Shown: positions 14,640 through 23,629 of the stretch, one piece after another
How positions within the stretch are numbered: position 1 is the stretch's first letter
Layout: every line of letters begins with the position of its first letter
Assembly: GCF_040640155.1 (NCBI RefSeq)
Contig: NZ_JBFABE010000005.1
Coordinates: 1 to 64,000, forward strand
Direction of reading: 5' to 3'
Length of the DNA stretch: 64,000 nt
DNA from: Streptosporangium sp040640155
Lineage (GTDB): Bacteria; Actinomycetota; Actinomycetes; Streptosporangiales; Streptosporangiaceae
The notes under the pieces: model-generated
Databases searched by the model: none
What the model saw: the letters and a program-made list of their open reading frames with translations, nothing else
What the model was told of the DNA's origin: nothing
Position numbers and translations under genes: made by a program

Positions 14640-16988
14640 ATGAGTCCCCCCGGCGGCATCCGCCGCGCCCTCGTCGCCGCTTCGGCCGCGCTGCTCTGCA
14701 CGATCCCGCTCGCGGTCCCGGCCGCCGCCGACGGCGACGGCGGCCTCGCGGCCGGCCACGACCGGCACGGCAGGGGCGTCCAGCTCGAACGCCTCGACCG
14801 GGGACTGGTCGCCGCGGCGACGGGCGAGGGGGTGTTCCTGAGCTGGCGGCTGCTCGGCGACGAGGCGTCAGGGCACGGCCCCACCGGCCTGACCGGCACC
14901 GACTTCCGCGTCTACCGGGACGGCCGGCCGATCGCGACGGTCACCGACAGCACCAACCACCTCGACACCGCCGGCACGGCCGGCTCCGAGTACCGGGTGG
15001 CCCCGATCGTCCGCGGCCGGGAGGGCCGGCGCAGCGCCCCGGTGTCCCCCTGGTCGGGGGCGTTCCACGACCTGCCGCTCCGCAGGCCCGCGGACGGGGT
15101 CACCCCCGCCGGCGAGGCGTACACCTACGCGGCCGGTGACATGAGCGTCGGCGACGTCGACGGCGACGGACGCTACGAGTTCGTCGTCAAGTGGGAGCCG
15201 TCCAACTCCAAGGACGTCTCCCAGCGCGGCTACACCGGCAACACCTACCTCGACACCTACCGGCTCGACGGCACCCTGCTCTGGCGGCTCGACCTGGGCG
15301 TCAACATCCGCTCCGGCGCGCACTACACCCAGTTCCCGGTGTACGACTTCGACGGCGACGGCCGCTCGGAGATGATGGTCAAGACCGCCCCCGGTACGAA
15401 GATCATTCGCTACGGCGCCCGCGGCCAGGTGGTCTCCGAGCGCCACGTCACCATGCCCGCGAAGGACGTCAGGGCCGGGTACGCGCACACGGACGACTAC
15501 CGCCTCAGCGCCGCCGGCTACTTCGACCACCTGGTCGAGATGTTCATGGGCTGGCACGAGCACCCCGAGGTCGTCGCCGGACGCTGGCCGGCCACGCTGG
15601 AGCAGGCCCTCGGCCTCGAACCGGCGTACACCTACCCGCTCTCCCGGCAGGACGCCACGAAGCTCGCCGACCACTTCGTGGACGTGTACGCCCCGGGCCG
15701 CAGCGCCAACAACCGACTGCGCGAGTTCGCGGGCTTCGTCGTCGACGGGCCGGAGTACCTGACGGTCTTCGACGGCGCCACCGGCCGGGAACTGCAGACG
15801 GTCCGCTACGAGCCGGGGCGCGGCGACGACGGGCTGATGTGGGGCGACTACGCGATGAGCCGCATCGAGCCGGGCAACCGCGTCGACCGGTTCCTGTCCG
15901 CGGTGGCCTACCTCGACGGCAGGCGCCCGCACGCCGTCTTCGCCCGCGGCTACTACACGCGCACCGCGCTTGTGGCGTACGGCTGGAACGGCAGGAAGCT
16001 CACCAAGACCTGGTCGGTCGACAGCGGTCACGTGCCGATGGCCAACCCGTTCAACGCCTCGCCGCACGGCGGGGACGGCACCGACCCGGAGTTCGGCACC
16101 ATCACCACCCAGGGCTTCCACTCGATGAGCGCGGCCGACGTGGACGGCGACGGCAAGCAGGAGATCGTCTACGGCGCCGCGACGATCGACCACGACGGCG
16201 ACCTGCTGTACTCCTCGTTCGCCGAGGCGCCGCCGCAGAGCAACGTGCCCGGCCAGCGGGTCCGGCTGGGGCACGGGGACGCCATGCACGTCGGCGACCT
16301 CGACCCCGACCGTCCGGGCCTGGAGATCTGGACGGTGCACGAGGGCGGGGCGTGGGCACCGTACGGCTGGGCGATGCGCGACGCCGCCACCGGCCAGGTG
16401 CTCTTCGGCGGCTACAGCGGCGTGGACACCGGACGCGGCATGGTCGGCGACATCGAGCCCGGCGTACGCGGCATGGAGGCGTGGTCCTCGATGCCGCCGA
16501 ACCAGGCGGTCGAGGCGGGCCTGTGGTCGGCCCGCGGCGAGTACCTGGGCAGGAGCACCCCGGGCACGAACATGAGCATCCGCTGGGCGGCCGACCTGAC
16601 CACCCAGGTCGTCAACGGCACCGCCACCACCGTCCTGCAGACCCCGACGATCGACGACTGGAAGCGCGGCAGGCTGCTCACCGCCGAGGGCACGCTGACC
16701 AACAACGGCACGAAGGGCAACCCCGGGCTGGTCGCCGACGTCCTGGGCGACTGGCGGGAGGAGCTGCTGGTGCGCACCGCCGACAGCACGGCGATCCGCC
16801 TCTACCTCAGCACCGAGGTGACCGGCCACAAGCTCTACACCCTGATGCACGACCCGCAGTACCGGGTGGAGGTGGCCCGCCAGCAGACGACCTACAACCA
16901 GCCGGCCTACCCGGGCTTCTACCTGGCCTCCGACACCGACTGGTCCCGCGTCCCACTGCCCTCGCCGCGGTTCCCCGGACGCGGCTAG
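14640..16988 (+). CDS. Secreted rhamnogalacturonan lyase (polysaccharide lyase family 11)
   Basis: The 782-residue protein starts at ATG 14640 after AGGGAG. A signal peptide (about 1-30, ending AVPAAADG) is followed by an FnIII-like beta domain (FLSWRLLGDE...FRVYRDG) and an eight-bladed propeller. The propeller has repeated calcium-binding motifs DVDGDGRYE, DFDGDGRSE and DVDGDGKQE, plus the PL11 landmarks KWEPSNSKDVSQRG and YDYAMSRIEPGN-like WGDYAMSRIEPGNR. Family 11 enzymes cleave the rhamnose-galacturonic acid backbone of pectin RG-I by beta-elimination outside the cell. It stands alone with its own promoter, operator and terminator. Confidence 0.9.
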   Translation: MSPPGGIRRALVAASAALLCTIPLAVPAAADGDGGLAAGHDRHGRGVQLERLDRGLVAAATGEGVFLSWRLLGDEASGHGPTGLTGTDFRVYRDGRPIATVTDSTNHLDTAGTAGSEYRVAPIVRGREGRRSAPVSPWSGAFHDLPLRRPADGVTPAGEAYTYAAGDMSVGDVDGDGRYEFVVKWEPSNSKDVSQRGYTGNTYLDTYRLDGTLLWRLDLGVNIRSGAHYTQFPVYDFDGDGRSEMMVKTAPGTKIIRYGARGQVVSERHVTMPAKDVRAGYAHTDDYRLSAAGYFDHLVEMFMGWHEHPEVVAGRWPATLEQALGLEPAYTYPLSRQDATKLADHFVDVYAPGRSANNRLREFAGFVVDGPEYLTVFDGATGRELQTVRYEPGRGDDGLMWGDYAMSRIEPGNRVDRFLSAVAYLDGRRPHAVFARGYYTRTALVAYGWNGRKLTKTWSVDSGHVPMANPFNASPHGGDGTDPEFGTITTQGFHSMSAADVDGDGKQEIVYGAATIDHDGDLLYSSFAEAPPQSNVPGQRVRLGHGDAMHVGDLDPDRPGLEIWTVHEGGAWAPYGWAMRDAATGQVLFGGYSGVDTGRGMVGDIEPGVRGMEAWSSMPPNQAVEAGLWSARGEYLGRSTPGTNMSIRWAADLTTQVVNGTATTVLQTPTIDDWKRGRLLTAEGTLTNNGTKGNPGLVADVLGDWREELLVRTADSTAIRLYLSTEVTGHKLYTLMHDPQYRVEVARQQTTYNQPAYPGFYLASDTDWSRVPLPSPRFPGRG

Positions 16989-17055
16989 GCGGTCGGTTCG
17001 CCCCGGCCGGCACGCGGACCGGCCGGGTGCGGAGCAGGTGGGACCGGGCGGCCAC

Positions 17056-17089
17056 GGCGCCTCAGGGGCGGCAGCACCCCTGAGGCGCC
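17056..17089 (+). terminator. Terminator of the lyase gene
   Basis: GGCGCCTCAGGGG (17056-17068) and CCCCTGAGGCGCC (17077-17089) make a perfect 13-bp stem with an 8-nt loop, 70 bp after the lyase stop. Confidence 0.8.
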
Positions 17090-17227
17090 GTTGCGCTCGA
17101 TCGTCGCCGTCGTCTCCGCCCCGCCGGCCCGCGGACGGCGGTTCCCCGCAAGCGCTCCTGAGCCGGGACCGCCCCATCAACCGTTCGGTGGATTTCGGAG
17201 GCGCCGCCCCGCGCTGATCATCGAAGC

Positions 17228-17944
17228 ATGACGGTTATCGAGATCGACGGCCTGCGCAAGAGCTACGGGACCGGCACGGCGGTGGACGGTGTCTCCCTGC
17301 GCGTGGAACGGGGAGAGATCTTCGGGATCGCCGGCCCCAACGGGGCGGGCAAGACCACGGTCGTGGAGTGCGCCACGGGGCTGCGGCGGCGGGACGGCGG
17401 CACCGTGCGGGTGCTCGGCCTGGACCCGCGGAGCGACCGGCGCGAGCTGCTGCGGCACGTCGGCGTCCAGCTCCAGGAGGCGGCCCTGCCCGACGCCATC
17501 AGGGTCGACGAGGCCCTGCGGATGTACGCCTCCCTCTACGACGAGCCCGCCGACTGGCGCGCGCTCATGGACGAGTGGGGGCTGACCGACAGGAGGCGCG
17601 CCCGCTTCGCGAGCCTGTCCGGCGGCTGGAAGCAGCGGCTGTTCATCGCGCTGGCCCTGGTCGGCGACCCGTCGCTCGTCTTCCTCGACGAGCTCACCAC
17701 GGGCCTGGACCCCATGGCCCGCCGTACGACGTGGGGCCTCATCCGCGCCATGCGCGAGCGGGGCGTCACCGTCGTGCTGGTCACCCACTTCATGGACGAG
17801 GCCGAGGCACTGTGCGACCGCGTCGCGATCGTCGACCGGGGCCGTGTCCTCACCCAGGGCAGCCCCGCCGAGCTGATCGCCCAGGGCCGTTCCGACTCCC
17901 TGGAGAACGCCTACTTCGCTCTCACCGGGAAGGACATGTCATGA
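17228..17944 (+). CDS. ABC transporter ATP-binding protein (DrrA/NatA type)
   Basis: The 238-residue ATPase has Walker A GPNGAGKTT (~38-46), Q-loop VQLQEA, signature LSGGWKQRLFIALAL, Walker B LVFLDELTTGLDP and switch VLVTHFMDEAE. Its stop overlaps the permease start (ATGA). The four genes from 17228 to 20564 are coupled by overlaps or gaps of a few bases. They form an exporter controlled by, or signalling with, a NarL-type two-component system, a layout common in actinomycetes for drug or envelope-stress exporters. Substrate unknown. Confidence 0.9.
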   Translation: MTVIEIDGLRKSYGTGTAVDGVSLRVERGEIFGIAGPNGAGKTTVVECATGLRRRDGGTVRVLGLDPRSDRRELLRHVGVQLQEAALPDAIRVDEALRMYASLYDEPADWRALMDEWGLTDRRRARFASLSGGWKQRLFIALALVGDPSLVFLDELTTGLDPMARRTTWGLIRAMRERGVTVVLVTHFMDEAEALCDRVAIVDRGRVLTQGSPAELIAQGRSDSLENAYFALTGKDMS

Positions 17945-18663
17945 AGGGCATCACCCAGGTCATCGCGGTCGAGCTCAGGCTGGCCGTGCGCGACCCCATG
18001 TCGGCGTTCTTCGCGCTGGCCTTCCCGGCGCTGATGCTGTGGGTCAAGCTCCGCACCGGCAGGCCCCTTCCGGGCGGGCTGCCGGCCGTCGACGCCACGG
18101 TGCCGATGTTGAGCGTCTTCGTCACCGGCCTGGCCGCCCTGGTCATCCTCCCGGCCACCCTGGCCCAGTACAGGGAGCGCCGGGTGCTCAAGCGGCTGCG
18201 CGCCACTCCCGCCTCGCCCGCCATGCTCCTGGGCGCCCAGTGGGCCGCCCACATGCTGCTGGCCGTCCTGGGGACGACGCTGCTGATCGTCATCGGGCTG
18301 GTGGGCTACGGGCTGTCGGCACCCGCGAACGTGCCGGGCGTCCTGCTCGCGTGGACGCTCGGCGCGCTGAGCCTCAGCGCCATCGGCCTCCTCATCGGGG
18401 CGCTCGTCCCCGGCGGCCGTACCGCGACCGTGATCGGGCTGAGCGTCTTCTTCCCGATGGTCTTCCTGTCCGGCGCCATGATCCCCCGCGAGACCATGTC
18501 CGGCTCGATGCGCGCGATCGGCGACCTGACCCCCATGGCGCCGGCGGTCGAGGCGATCCGCGACGGCTGGGCCGGCAACGCGATGTCCCCGGTCACACTG
18601 GGTGTCATGATCGCGATTTTCGTCGTCGCCGGCGGTGTCGCCGCCAGGGTGTTCCGGTGGTGA
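17941..18663 (+). CDS. ABC-2 type transporter permease
   Basis: A 240-residue ABC-2 permease starting at ATG 17941, inside the ATPase stop. Six membrane segments are visible. The sequence LRLAVRDPMSAFFALAFPALML opens the protein, and the conserved FPMVFLSGAMIPRETM and DLTPMAPAVEAIRDGW near the C-terminus are typical of DrrB/YadH-type permeases. It forms the membrane half of the exporter with the preceding ATPase and overlaps the kinase GTG by four bases. Confidence 0.9.
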   Translation: MKGITQVIAVELRLAVRDPMSAFFALAFPALMLWVKLRTGRPLPGGLPAVDATVPMLSVFVTGLAALVILPATLAQYRERRVLKRLRATPASPAMLLGAQWAAHMLLAVLGTTLLIVIGLVGYGLSAPANVPGVLLAWTLGALSLSAIGLLIGALVPGGRTATVIGLSVFFPMVFLSGAMIPRETMSGSMRAIGDLTPMAPAVEAIRDGWAGNAMSPVTLGVMIAIFVVAGGVAARVFRW

Positions 18664-19922
18664 CCGGTCCCGGCGCCTCCCGGTGGGCCCGCGCCTGGAC
18701 CGCCCTGCCGTACCTGTTCGTCCTGCTCCCGGCGGTCTTCGCCCTGTCGCACGACTGGAGGCCGGGGACGGCGGCCCTGGCGGCGGGCGCCGGAGCCTGG
18801 CACTGGCTCATGGTCACCGCGCGCCCCGGCCGGATCGAGCGGCCGGCGGCGGTGATCGTCTACTTCGCCGTGATGCTCGCCCTCGTCGGGGCCTTGATCA
18901 GGATCGACACGCTGTTCACGGTGACGGGCCTGGTGATGTTCATCCAGTCCTTCGCCCTGATCCCCGGCCGATGGGCGTACGCGGGGGTGACCGCGACGGC
19001 CGGCGTGCTGGTCGCCGCCCGCCCCGAGTCCGGCCGGTCGCCGGACGAGCTCCTCTTCTCCTTCCTCGTCGCGGTGCTGGTCGCCTCCGCGACCGGCCTG
19101 ATGACCCAGGCCGTGCGCGACCAGAACGAGAACCGCAAGGCGATGATCGTCCAGTTGCGGGAGACCGGGGCGGAGCTGGCCGCGCTCGCGGAGGAGAACG
19201 CCGGCCTTCAGGCCAGGCTGCTGACCCAGGCCCGCGAGGCCGGCGTGCTCGGGGAACGGCAGCGGATGGCCAGGGAGATCCACGACACCATCGCGCAGGG
19301 CCTGACCGCCATCCTCACCCAGCTCGAGGCCGCCGACACCGCGGCGGACGACCCGGCCGCCGTCCGCTCACGCCTGGACACGGTACGCGCCATGGCCAGG
19401 GAGAGCCTGAACGAGGCCCGGCGGTCGGTTCAGGCGCTGCGCCCGGCGCCGCTGGACGAGGCGCAGCTCGCCACCGCCCTGCGGGGGGTCGCCGCGACCT
19501 GGTCACGGACCACCGGCGTTCCCGCCTCGGTGTCGGTCACCGGAACTCCCGTCCCCCTGCACGCGGAGGTGGAGATCACCCTGCTGCGGGTCGCGCAGGA
19601 GGCGCTGGCCAACACCGCCAGGTACGCCGCGGCCGGTAGGGTCGGGCTCACCCTGTCGTACATGGAGGACGTCGTGGCCCTGGACGTACGGGACGACGGC
19701 TCCGGCTTCACCCTCGGGGCTCCGGGCTCCCCGGGCGGGGGCGGCTTCGGGCTCGTCGCGATGCGCCAGCGGGTCACCCGGCTGGCCGGTGACCTCGCGA
19801 TCGAGTCGGCCCCCGGCCAGGGGACGGGGATCTCCGCCACCGTCCCGGCCATCCCCGCCGCCCCGGTCGCGCCCGCCGCCCGGGAGACGCGATCGCCCGG
19901 CGGCCCTGGAAAGGCGGTGTGA
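18660..19922 (+). CDS. NarL-class sensor histidine kinase
   Basis: GTG 18660 overlaps the permease stop (GTGA). The 420-residue kinase has an N-terminal block of about five membrane helices (15-140) with short loops, so it probably senses within the membrane. A coiled coil (~150-195) leads to HisKA_3 with H208 in REIHDTIAQGLTAIL. The HATPase domain has an EALANTARYA N-box, DDGSGF and GFGLVAMRQRV. Phosphate would go to the adjacent NarL-type regulator. Confidence 0.9.
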   Translation: MTGPGASRWARAWTALPYLFVLLPAVFALSHDWRPGTAALAAGAGAWHWLMVTARPGRIERPAAVIVYFAVMLALVGALIRIDTLFTVTGLVMFIQSFALIPGRWAYAGVTATAGVLVAARPESGRSPDELLFSFLVAVLVASATGLMTQAVRDQNENRKAMIVQLRETGAELAALAEENAGLQARLLTQAREAGVLGERQRMAREIHDTIAQGLTAILTQLEAADTAADDPAAVRSRLDTVRAMARESLNEARRSVQALRPAPLDEAQLATALRGVAATWSRTTGVPASVSVTGTPVPLHAEVEITLLRVAQEALANTARYAAAGRVGLTLSYMEDVVALDVRDDGSGFTLGAPGSPGGGGFGLVAMRQRVTRLAGDLAIESAPGQGTGISATVPAIPAAPVAPAARETRSPGGPGKAV

Positions 19923-19925
19923 GCC

Positions 19926-20564
19926 GTGCCGATTCGTATGATCATCGTTGACGACCACCCGGTCGTCCGTGACGGCCTGCGCGGGATCTTCGCCGACGAC
20001 GACGCCTTCGAGGTCGTGGGCGAGGCGGCGGACGGGCCCGAGGCTCTCGCCGTGGCCCTGCGTACCGGCCCCGACGTCGTGCTCATGGACCTGCGGATGC
20101 CCGGGATGAGCGGGGCGGAGGTCATCGGCCGGCTGCGCGAGCAGAACCCCGGCGTCCACGTACTGGTCCTGACCACCTTCGACGACGACGCCGACGTCCT
20201 GCCCGCGATCCAGCGCGGCGCGACCGGCTACCTGCTCAAGGACACCCCGCGCGCCGACCTGCGCCGCGCCGTGCAGGCCGCGGCCCGCGGCGAGACGGTG
20301 CTCTCCCCCTCCGTGGCGGGCGTGCTGGCGCACCGGGCGCATGTCCCGGAGAAGCAGGCGCTGAGCCGCCGGGAGTTCGAGGTGCTCGGGCTCGTCGCGC
20401 GCGGCGCGACCAATCGCGAGGTCGCCGCGAGACTGTTCATCACCGAGGCGACGGTGAAGACGCACCTGCTGCACGTCTTCGCCAAGCTCGGGGTGAACGA
20501 CCGGGCGGCCGCGGTCGCCGCGGCGTACGAGACCGGCCTGCTCAGACCCGCCGCGGGGACCTGA
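19926..20564 (+). CDS. NarL/FixJ-family response regulator
   Basis: The 212-residue regulator starts at GTG 19926, three bases after the kinase stop. The receiver has D-D near residues 9-10, phospho-acceptor D55 (LMDLRMPG), T in LTTF and K in LLKD. The LuxR-type HTH (about 148-205) has LSRREFEVLGLVARGATNRE and EATVKTHLLHVFAKL. It likely regulates the exporter operon. It ends convergently with the marR gene. Confidence 0.9.
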   Translation: MPIRMIIVDDHPVVRDGLRGIFADDDAFEVVGEAADGPEALAVALRTGPDVVLMDLRMPGMSGAEVIGRLREQNPGVHVLVLTTFDDDADVLPAIQRGATGYLLKDTPRADLRRAVQAAARGETVLSPSVAGVLAHRAHVPEKQALSRREFEVLGLVARGATNREVAARLFITEATVKTHLLHVFAKLGVNDRAAAVAAAYETGLLRPAAGT

Positions 20565-20702
20565 CCGGCGGACCCCCGCGACCGGCTCGGGCCCGCGACC
20601 CCGGCGACCGGCTCAAGCCCGGCCCCGGCCCGCGGCCCTCACGACCTGTTCCGGCCCGCGTGCCCCGGGGTGTGACCCCCCGGCCCGCGCCCGGGGCCGC
20701 GG

Positions 20703-21182
20703 TCAGGGCGGGCGCGGCGTGGTGCGCAACAGGTCGAGCTCCTCGTTCATGGCGTCGAGGAAGGCGGCCGCGACGCGCAGCTCGTCCGGGCTGAAGCGCC
20801 GCAGCGCGTTGCCCGTGCCGCGGCCCAGCGGGCGGAAGAAGGCGGCGGCGAACTCCTTGGCCGCGTCGAGGTAGTGCAGGTGGATCACGCGCCGGTCGTG
20901 CACGTCGCGCACCCGGCGGATGTGCCCGGCCCGCTCCAGCCTGTCCAGGCACGCGGTCACGGCGCCCGAGGTCAGGTTCAGCTCCTCCCGCAGCCGGCTC
21001 GGGGTGATCGGCGAGGGGGCGTCGAAGATCCTGACGAGGGCCTGGACGTCGGTGATGTGCAGCCCGTGCTCGTTGGCGAACTCGTGGGCGATGCGGTTGA
21101 ACTCGGTGTTCATCCGGCGCAGCCGTACGGCGAAGGAGTACAGGTCGATGCCCTCCCCGCCCTCCCCGCCCTCGCCGGTCAT
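20703..21182 (-). CDS. MarR-family transcriptional regulator
   Basis: The 159-residue protein begins at ATG 21182. The winged helix (about 50-110) has ITPSRLREELNLTSGAVTACLDRLERAGHIRRV with the DRR wing turn. It is divergent from the MMPL transporter gene, and a perfect palindromic operator sits between them. By analogy with other MarR/efflux pairs it should repress both genes until a ligand binds. Confidence 0.9.
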   Translation of the reverse strand: MTGEGGEGGEGIDLYSFAVRLRRMNTEFNRIAHEFANEHGLHITDVQALVRIFDAPSPITPSRLREELNLTSGAVTACLDRLERAGHIRRVRDVHDRRVIHLHYLDAAKEFAAAFFRPLGRGTGNALRRFSPDELRVAAAFLDAMNEELDLLRTTPRPP

Positions 21183-21197
21183 GAGGCCATGCTACAT

Positions 21198-21232
21198 TAA
21201 CTCAATCATTGGCTATCTCAATCATTGAGTTA
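21198..21232. promoter_or_regulatory. MarR operator in the marR-MMPL divergent region
   Basis: CTCAATCATTGAG (21217-21229) is a palindrome with a single central base. A second half copy, CTCAATCATT, is at 21201-21210, and the outer ends TAACTCAAT (21198-21206) and ATTGAGTTA (21224-21232) also pair. The AT-rich dyad within a 76-bp gap fits a dimeric MarR repressor covering both promoters. Confidence 0.75.
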
Positions 21233-21257
21233 TCCGGCGTCACGGAAGGACGGCCTC

Positions 21258-23486
21258 ATGGCGCGACGATCGATCCGCCTGCTCGTCCCGGCACTGCTGG
21301 TGCTGGTCTGGCTGGCCGTCGGCGGCGGGCTGGGCCCGTTCGCCGGCAGGCTCGCCGAGGTGTCCACCAACGACCAGGCCGCGTTCCTGCCCCAGAGCGC
21401 GGAGTCGACGCGCGTGCTGGAGACGCAGGAGAGGTTCCGCGAGGGCGCGACACAGCCGCTCATCGTGGTCTGGACGACGGACGGCGGGAACGGCGGGGGC
21501 GGCGGGGACGTCACCCCGGGGCAGACCACCGAGGCGACCCGGGCGCTGGCCGCGCTGCGCGGGACGGAGGGCGTCGTCGGCACGCCCACGCCCGCCATCG
21601 GTTCGGACGACGGCCGGGCGTTGCAGGGCGTGGTCCAGCTCAGTCCCGATCTCGACGACTCGCTCGGGCAGACCCTGGAGCGGATCGGCTCCGCGGTGGC
21701 GGTCGACGGCCTCCAGGCCCGGCTCGCGGGACCGGCGGCCACCCGGGCCGACCTGTCCGACGCCTTCGCCGGGATCGACGGCCTGCTGCTCGGGGTGGCA
21801 CTGATCACCGTGCTGGTCATCCTGCTGGCCGTGTACCGGAGCGTGTTGCTGCCCTTCGTCATCATCCTCGGCGCGGTCTTCGCCCTGGGACTGGCGTGCG
21901 CCATCGTGTACGTCCTGGCCGACCGCGACATCGTCCGGGTCGACGGCCAGGTGCAGGGCATCCTGTTCATCCTGGTCATCGGCGCGGCCACCGACTACGC
22001 GCTGCTGCTGACCGCCCGCTTCCGGGAGGAGCTGGCCGCGACCGGCGACCGGGTCGCCGCGGGCCGTGTCGCGCTGCGGCGCTCGTTCGAGCCCATCGTC
22101 GCCAGCGCCGCCACGGTGGCCCTGGCCCTGCTCGCGCTGCTGCTCAGCGGCCTGACCAACAACCGCGCGCTCGGCCCGGTGGGCGCCATCGGCATCGTGT
22201 GCGCCGCCCTCAGCGCGCTCACCTTCCTGCCCGCCGTCCTCATGCTGCTGGGCCGCGCCGCACTGTGGCCGACCAAGCCACGCCCGGCGGACCTTCCCGC
22301 CGACCCGGCCGGCCCGCCGGCGGACCACCCGGACGGCTCCCCGGGCGACCGTCCGGCCGACCATCCGGACGGCTCCCCGGCGGGCCACCCCGCCGACCGG
22401 CAGGCCGCCACCGGGGCACGCGGGATCTGGGGCCGCGTGGCCGCCCTCGTCGACCGCCGCCCGCGCCTCCTCTGGATCGCCACCATCCTGCCCCTCGCCG
22501 GCCTCGCCCTCTTCGCGCCGCAGCTCAACGCCGCCGGCGTACCGCTGGACGAGACCTTCGTGAACGACGCGCCGTCGGTCGCGGCACAGGCGGCGCTGAG
22601 CGAGCACTTCCCCGGAGGCTCGGGACAGCCCGCGGTCATCGTCGTCCCGGCCGAGCGTGCCGCCGCCGTACGGGAGGCGGCCCGAGGCGTCGAGGGCGTT
22701 TCCGACGCCTCGGTGGTGAGCCGGAGCGGGCGCCCCGGCGACTCCCCCAAGGTCGTCGACGGGCTCACGCTCGTGGAGGCGACGCTGGACGACGCGCCGG
22801 ACGGCGACGCCGCCCAGAAGACGGTCGAGCGCCTGCGCACCGCGCTCGCCTCCGAGAACGGCGTCCTGGTCGGCGGGTACAGCGCCCAGCGCTACGACAC
22901 GACGCAGACCGCCGAGCGGGACACGCTGCTCATCGTCCCGATCGTCCTGGCGATCATCCTGCTCATCCTGATCGTCCTGCTTCGCTCGCTGGTGACGCCC
23001 CTGCTCCTGGTGGTCACCGTGGCCCTGAACTTCGTGGCCACCATCGGTGTCTCCACGCTGGTCTTCACACACCTGTTCGGGTTCACCGGCGTCGACGCGT
23101 CCGTGCCCCTGTACGGCTTCGTCTTCCTGGTCGCGCTGGGGGTGGACTACAACATCTTCCTCATGTCCAGGGTGCGCGAGGAGACCGCGCGCCACGGGGC
23201 GCGGCGGGGCGTGCTGCGCGGGCTGGTCACCACCGGCGGAGTGATCACCTCCGCGGGTGTCGTGCTCGCCGCCACCTTCGCCGCGCTGGTGGTGATCCCC
23301 CTGGCCTTCCTCGCGCAGATAGCCTTCATCGTCGCCTTCGGCGTCCTGCTCGACACCCTGGTGGTGCGGTCCCTGCTGGTGCCGGCGCTGGTACGCGACC
23401 TGGGCCCGCGAGCCTGGTGGCCCGGCCGCCTGAGCCGTACCGGGGCGCGGGAGGAGTCGCGGGAACTGACCGGGGCGTCGCGGTGA
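21258..23486 (+). CDS. MMPL/RND-family transporter
   Basis: ATG 21258 is preferred because GGAAGGA lies at 21244-21250; upstream in-frame starts fall in the operator. The 742-residue protein has the duplicated MMPL layout: a helix, a large extracytoplasmic loop (~30-165), five helices, a cytoplasmic Pro/Asp-rich repeat linker (~345-385, DHPDGSPxDxPA units), then the second helix, loop and five helices. Conserved FILVIGAATDYALLL and FLVALGVDYNIFLMSRVREE motifs carry the proton-relay Asp residues. Probably a proton-driven exporter of a lipid or drug, repressed by the divergent MarR. Confidence 0.9.
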   Translation: MARRSIRLLVPALLVLVWLAVGGGLGPFAGRLAEVSTNDQAAFLPQSAESTRVLETQERFREGATQPLIVVWTTDGGNGGGGGDVTPGQTTEATRALAALRGTEGVVGTPTPAIGSDDGRALQGVVQLSPDLDDSLGQTLERIGSAVAVDGLQARLAGPAATRADLSDAFAGIDGLLLGVALITVLVILLAVYRSVLLPFVIILGAVFALGLACAIVYVLADRDIVRVDGQVQGILFILVIGAATDYALLLTARFREELAATGDRVAAGRVALRRSFEPIVASAATVALALLALLLSGLTNNRALGPVGAIGIVCAALSALTFLPAVLMLLGRAALWPTKPRPADLPADPAGPPADHPDGSPGDRPADHPDGSPAGHPADRQAATGARGIWGRVAALVDRRPRLLWIATILPLAGLALFAPQLNAAGVPLDETFVNDAPSVAAQAALSEHFPGGSGQPAVIVVPAERAAAVREAARGVEGVSDASVVSRSGRPGDSPKVVDGLTLVEATLDDAPDGDAAQKTVERLRTALASENGVLVGGYSAQRYDTTQTAERDTLLIVPIVLAIILLILIVLLRSLVTPLLLVVTVALNFVATIGVSTLVFTHLFGFTGVDASVPLYGFVFLVALGVDYNIFLMSRVREETARHGARRGVLRGLVTTGGVITSAGVVLAATFAALVVIPLAFLAQIAFIVAFGVLLDTLVVRSLLVPALVRDLGPRAWWPGRLSRTGAREESRELTGASR

Positions 23487-23629
23487 CCTCCCGGCCCGGG
23501 TGACGGGCCCGGTCCCGGCTGGACCCTCCCACCGTGGGAGACCCCATGCTGTTCCCAGCGGTCGGTCGTGGAGACGCCGGGGACGGCGCGCGGTGCGACC
23601 GCTCACCGCGCCGGTCCGGGGAGAGACGC

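Noticed and set aside
16000..17180. Long antisense ORF opposite the lyase gene (minus strand, 14868-17180)
   Set aside because: A high-GC shadow frame: the plus strand has a complete PL11 enzyme with signal peptide and motifs.
21209..23503. Long overlapping ORFs in other frames of the MMPL gene
   Set aside because: Arg/Gly/Pro-rich composition and no domains; the MMPL frame has correct membrane helices and conserved Asp motifs.
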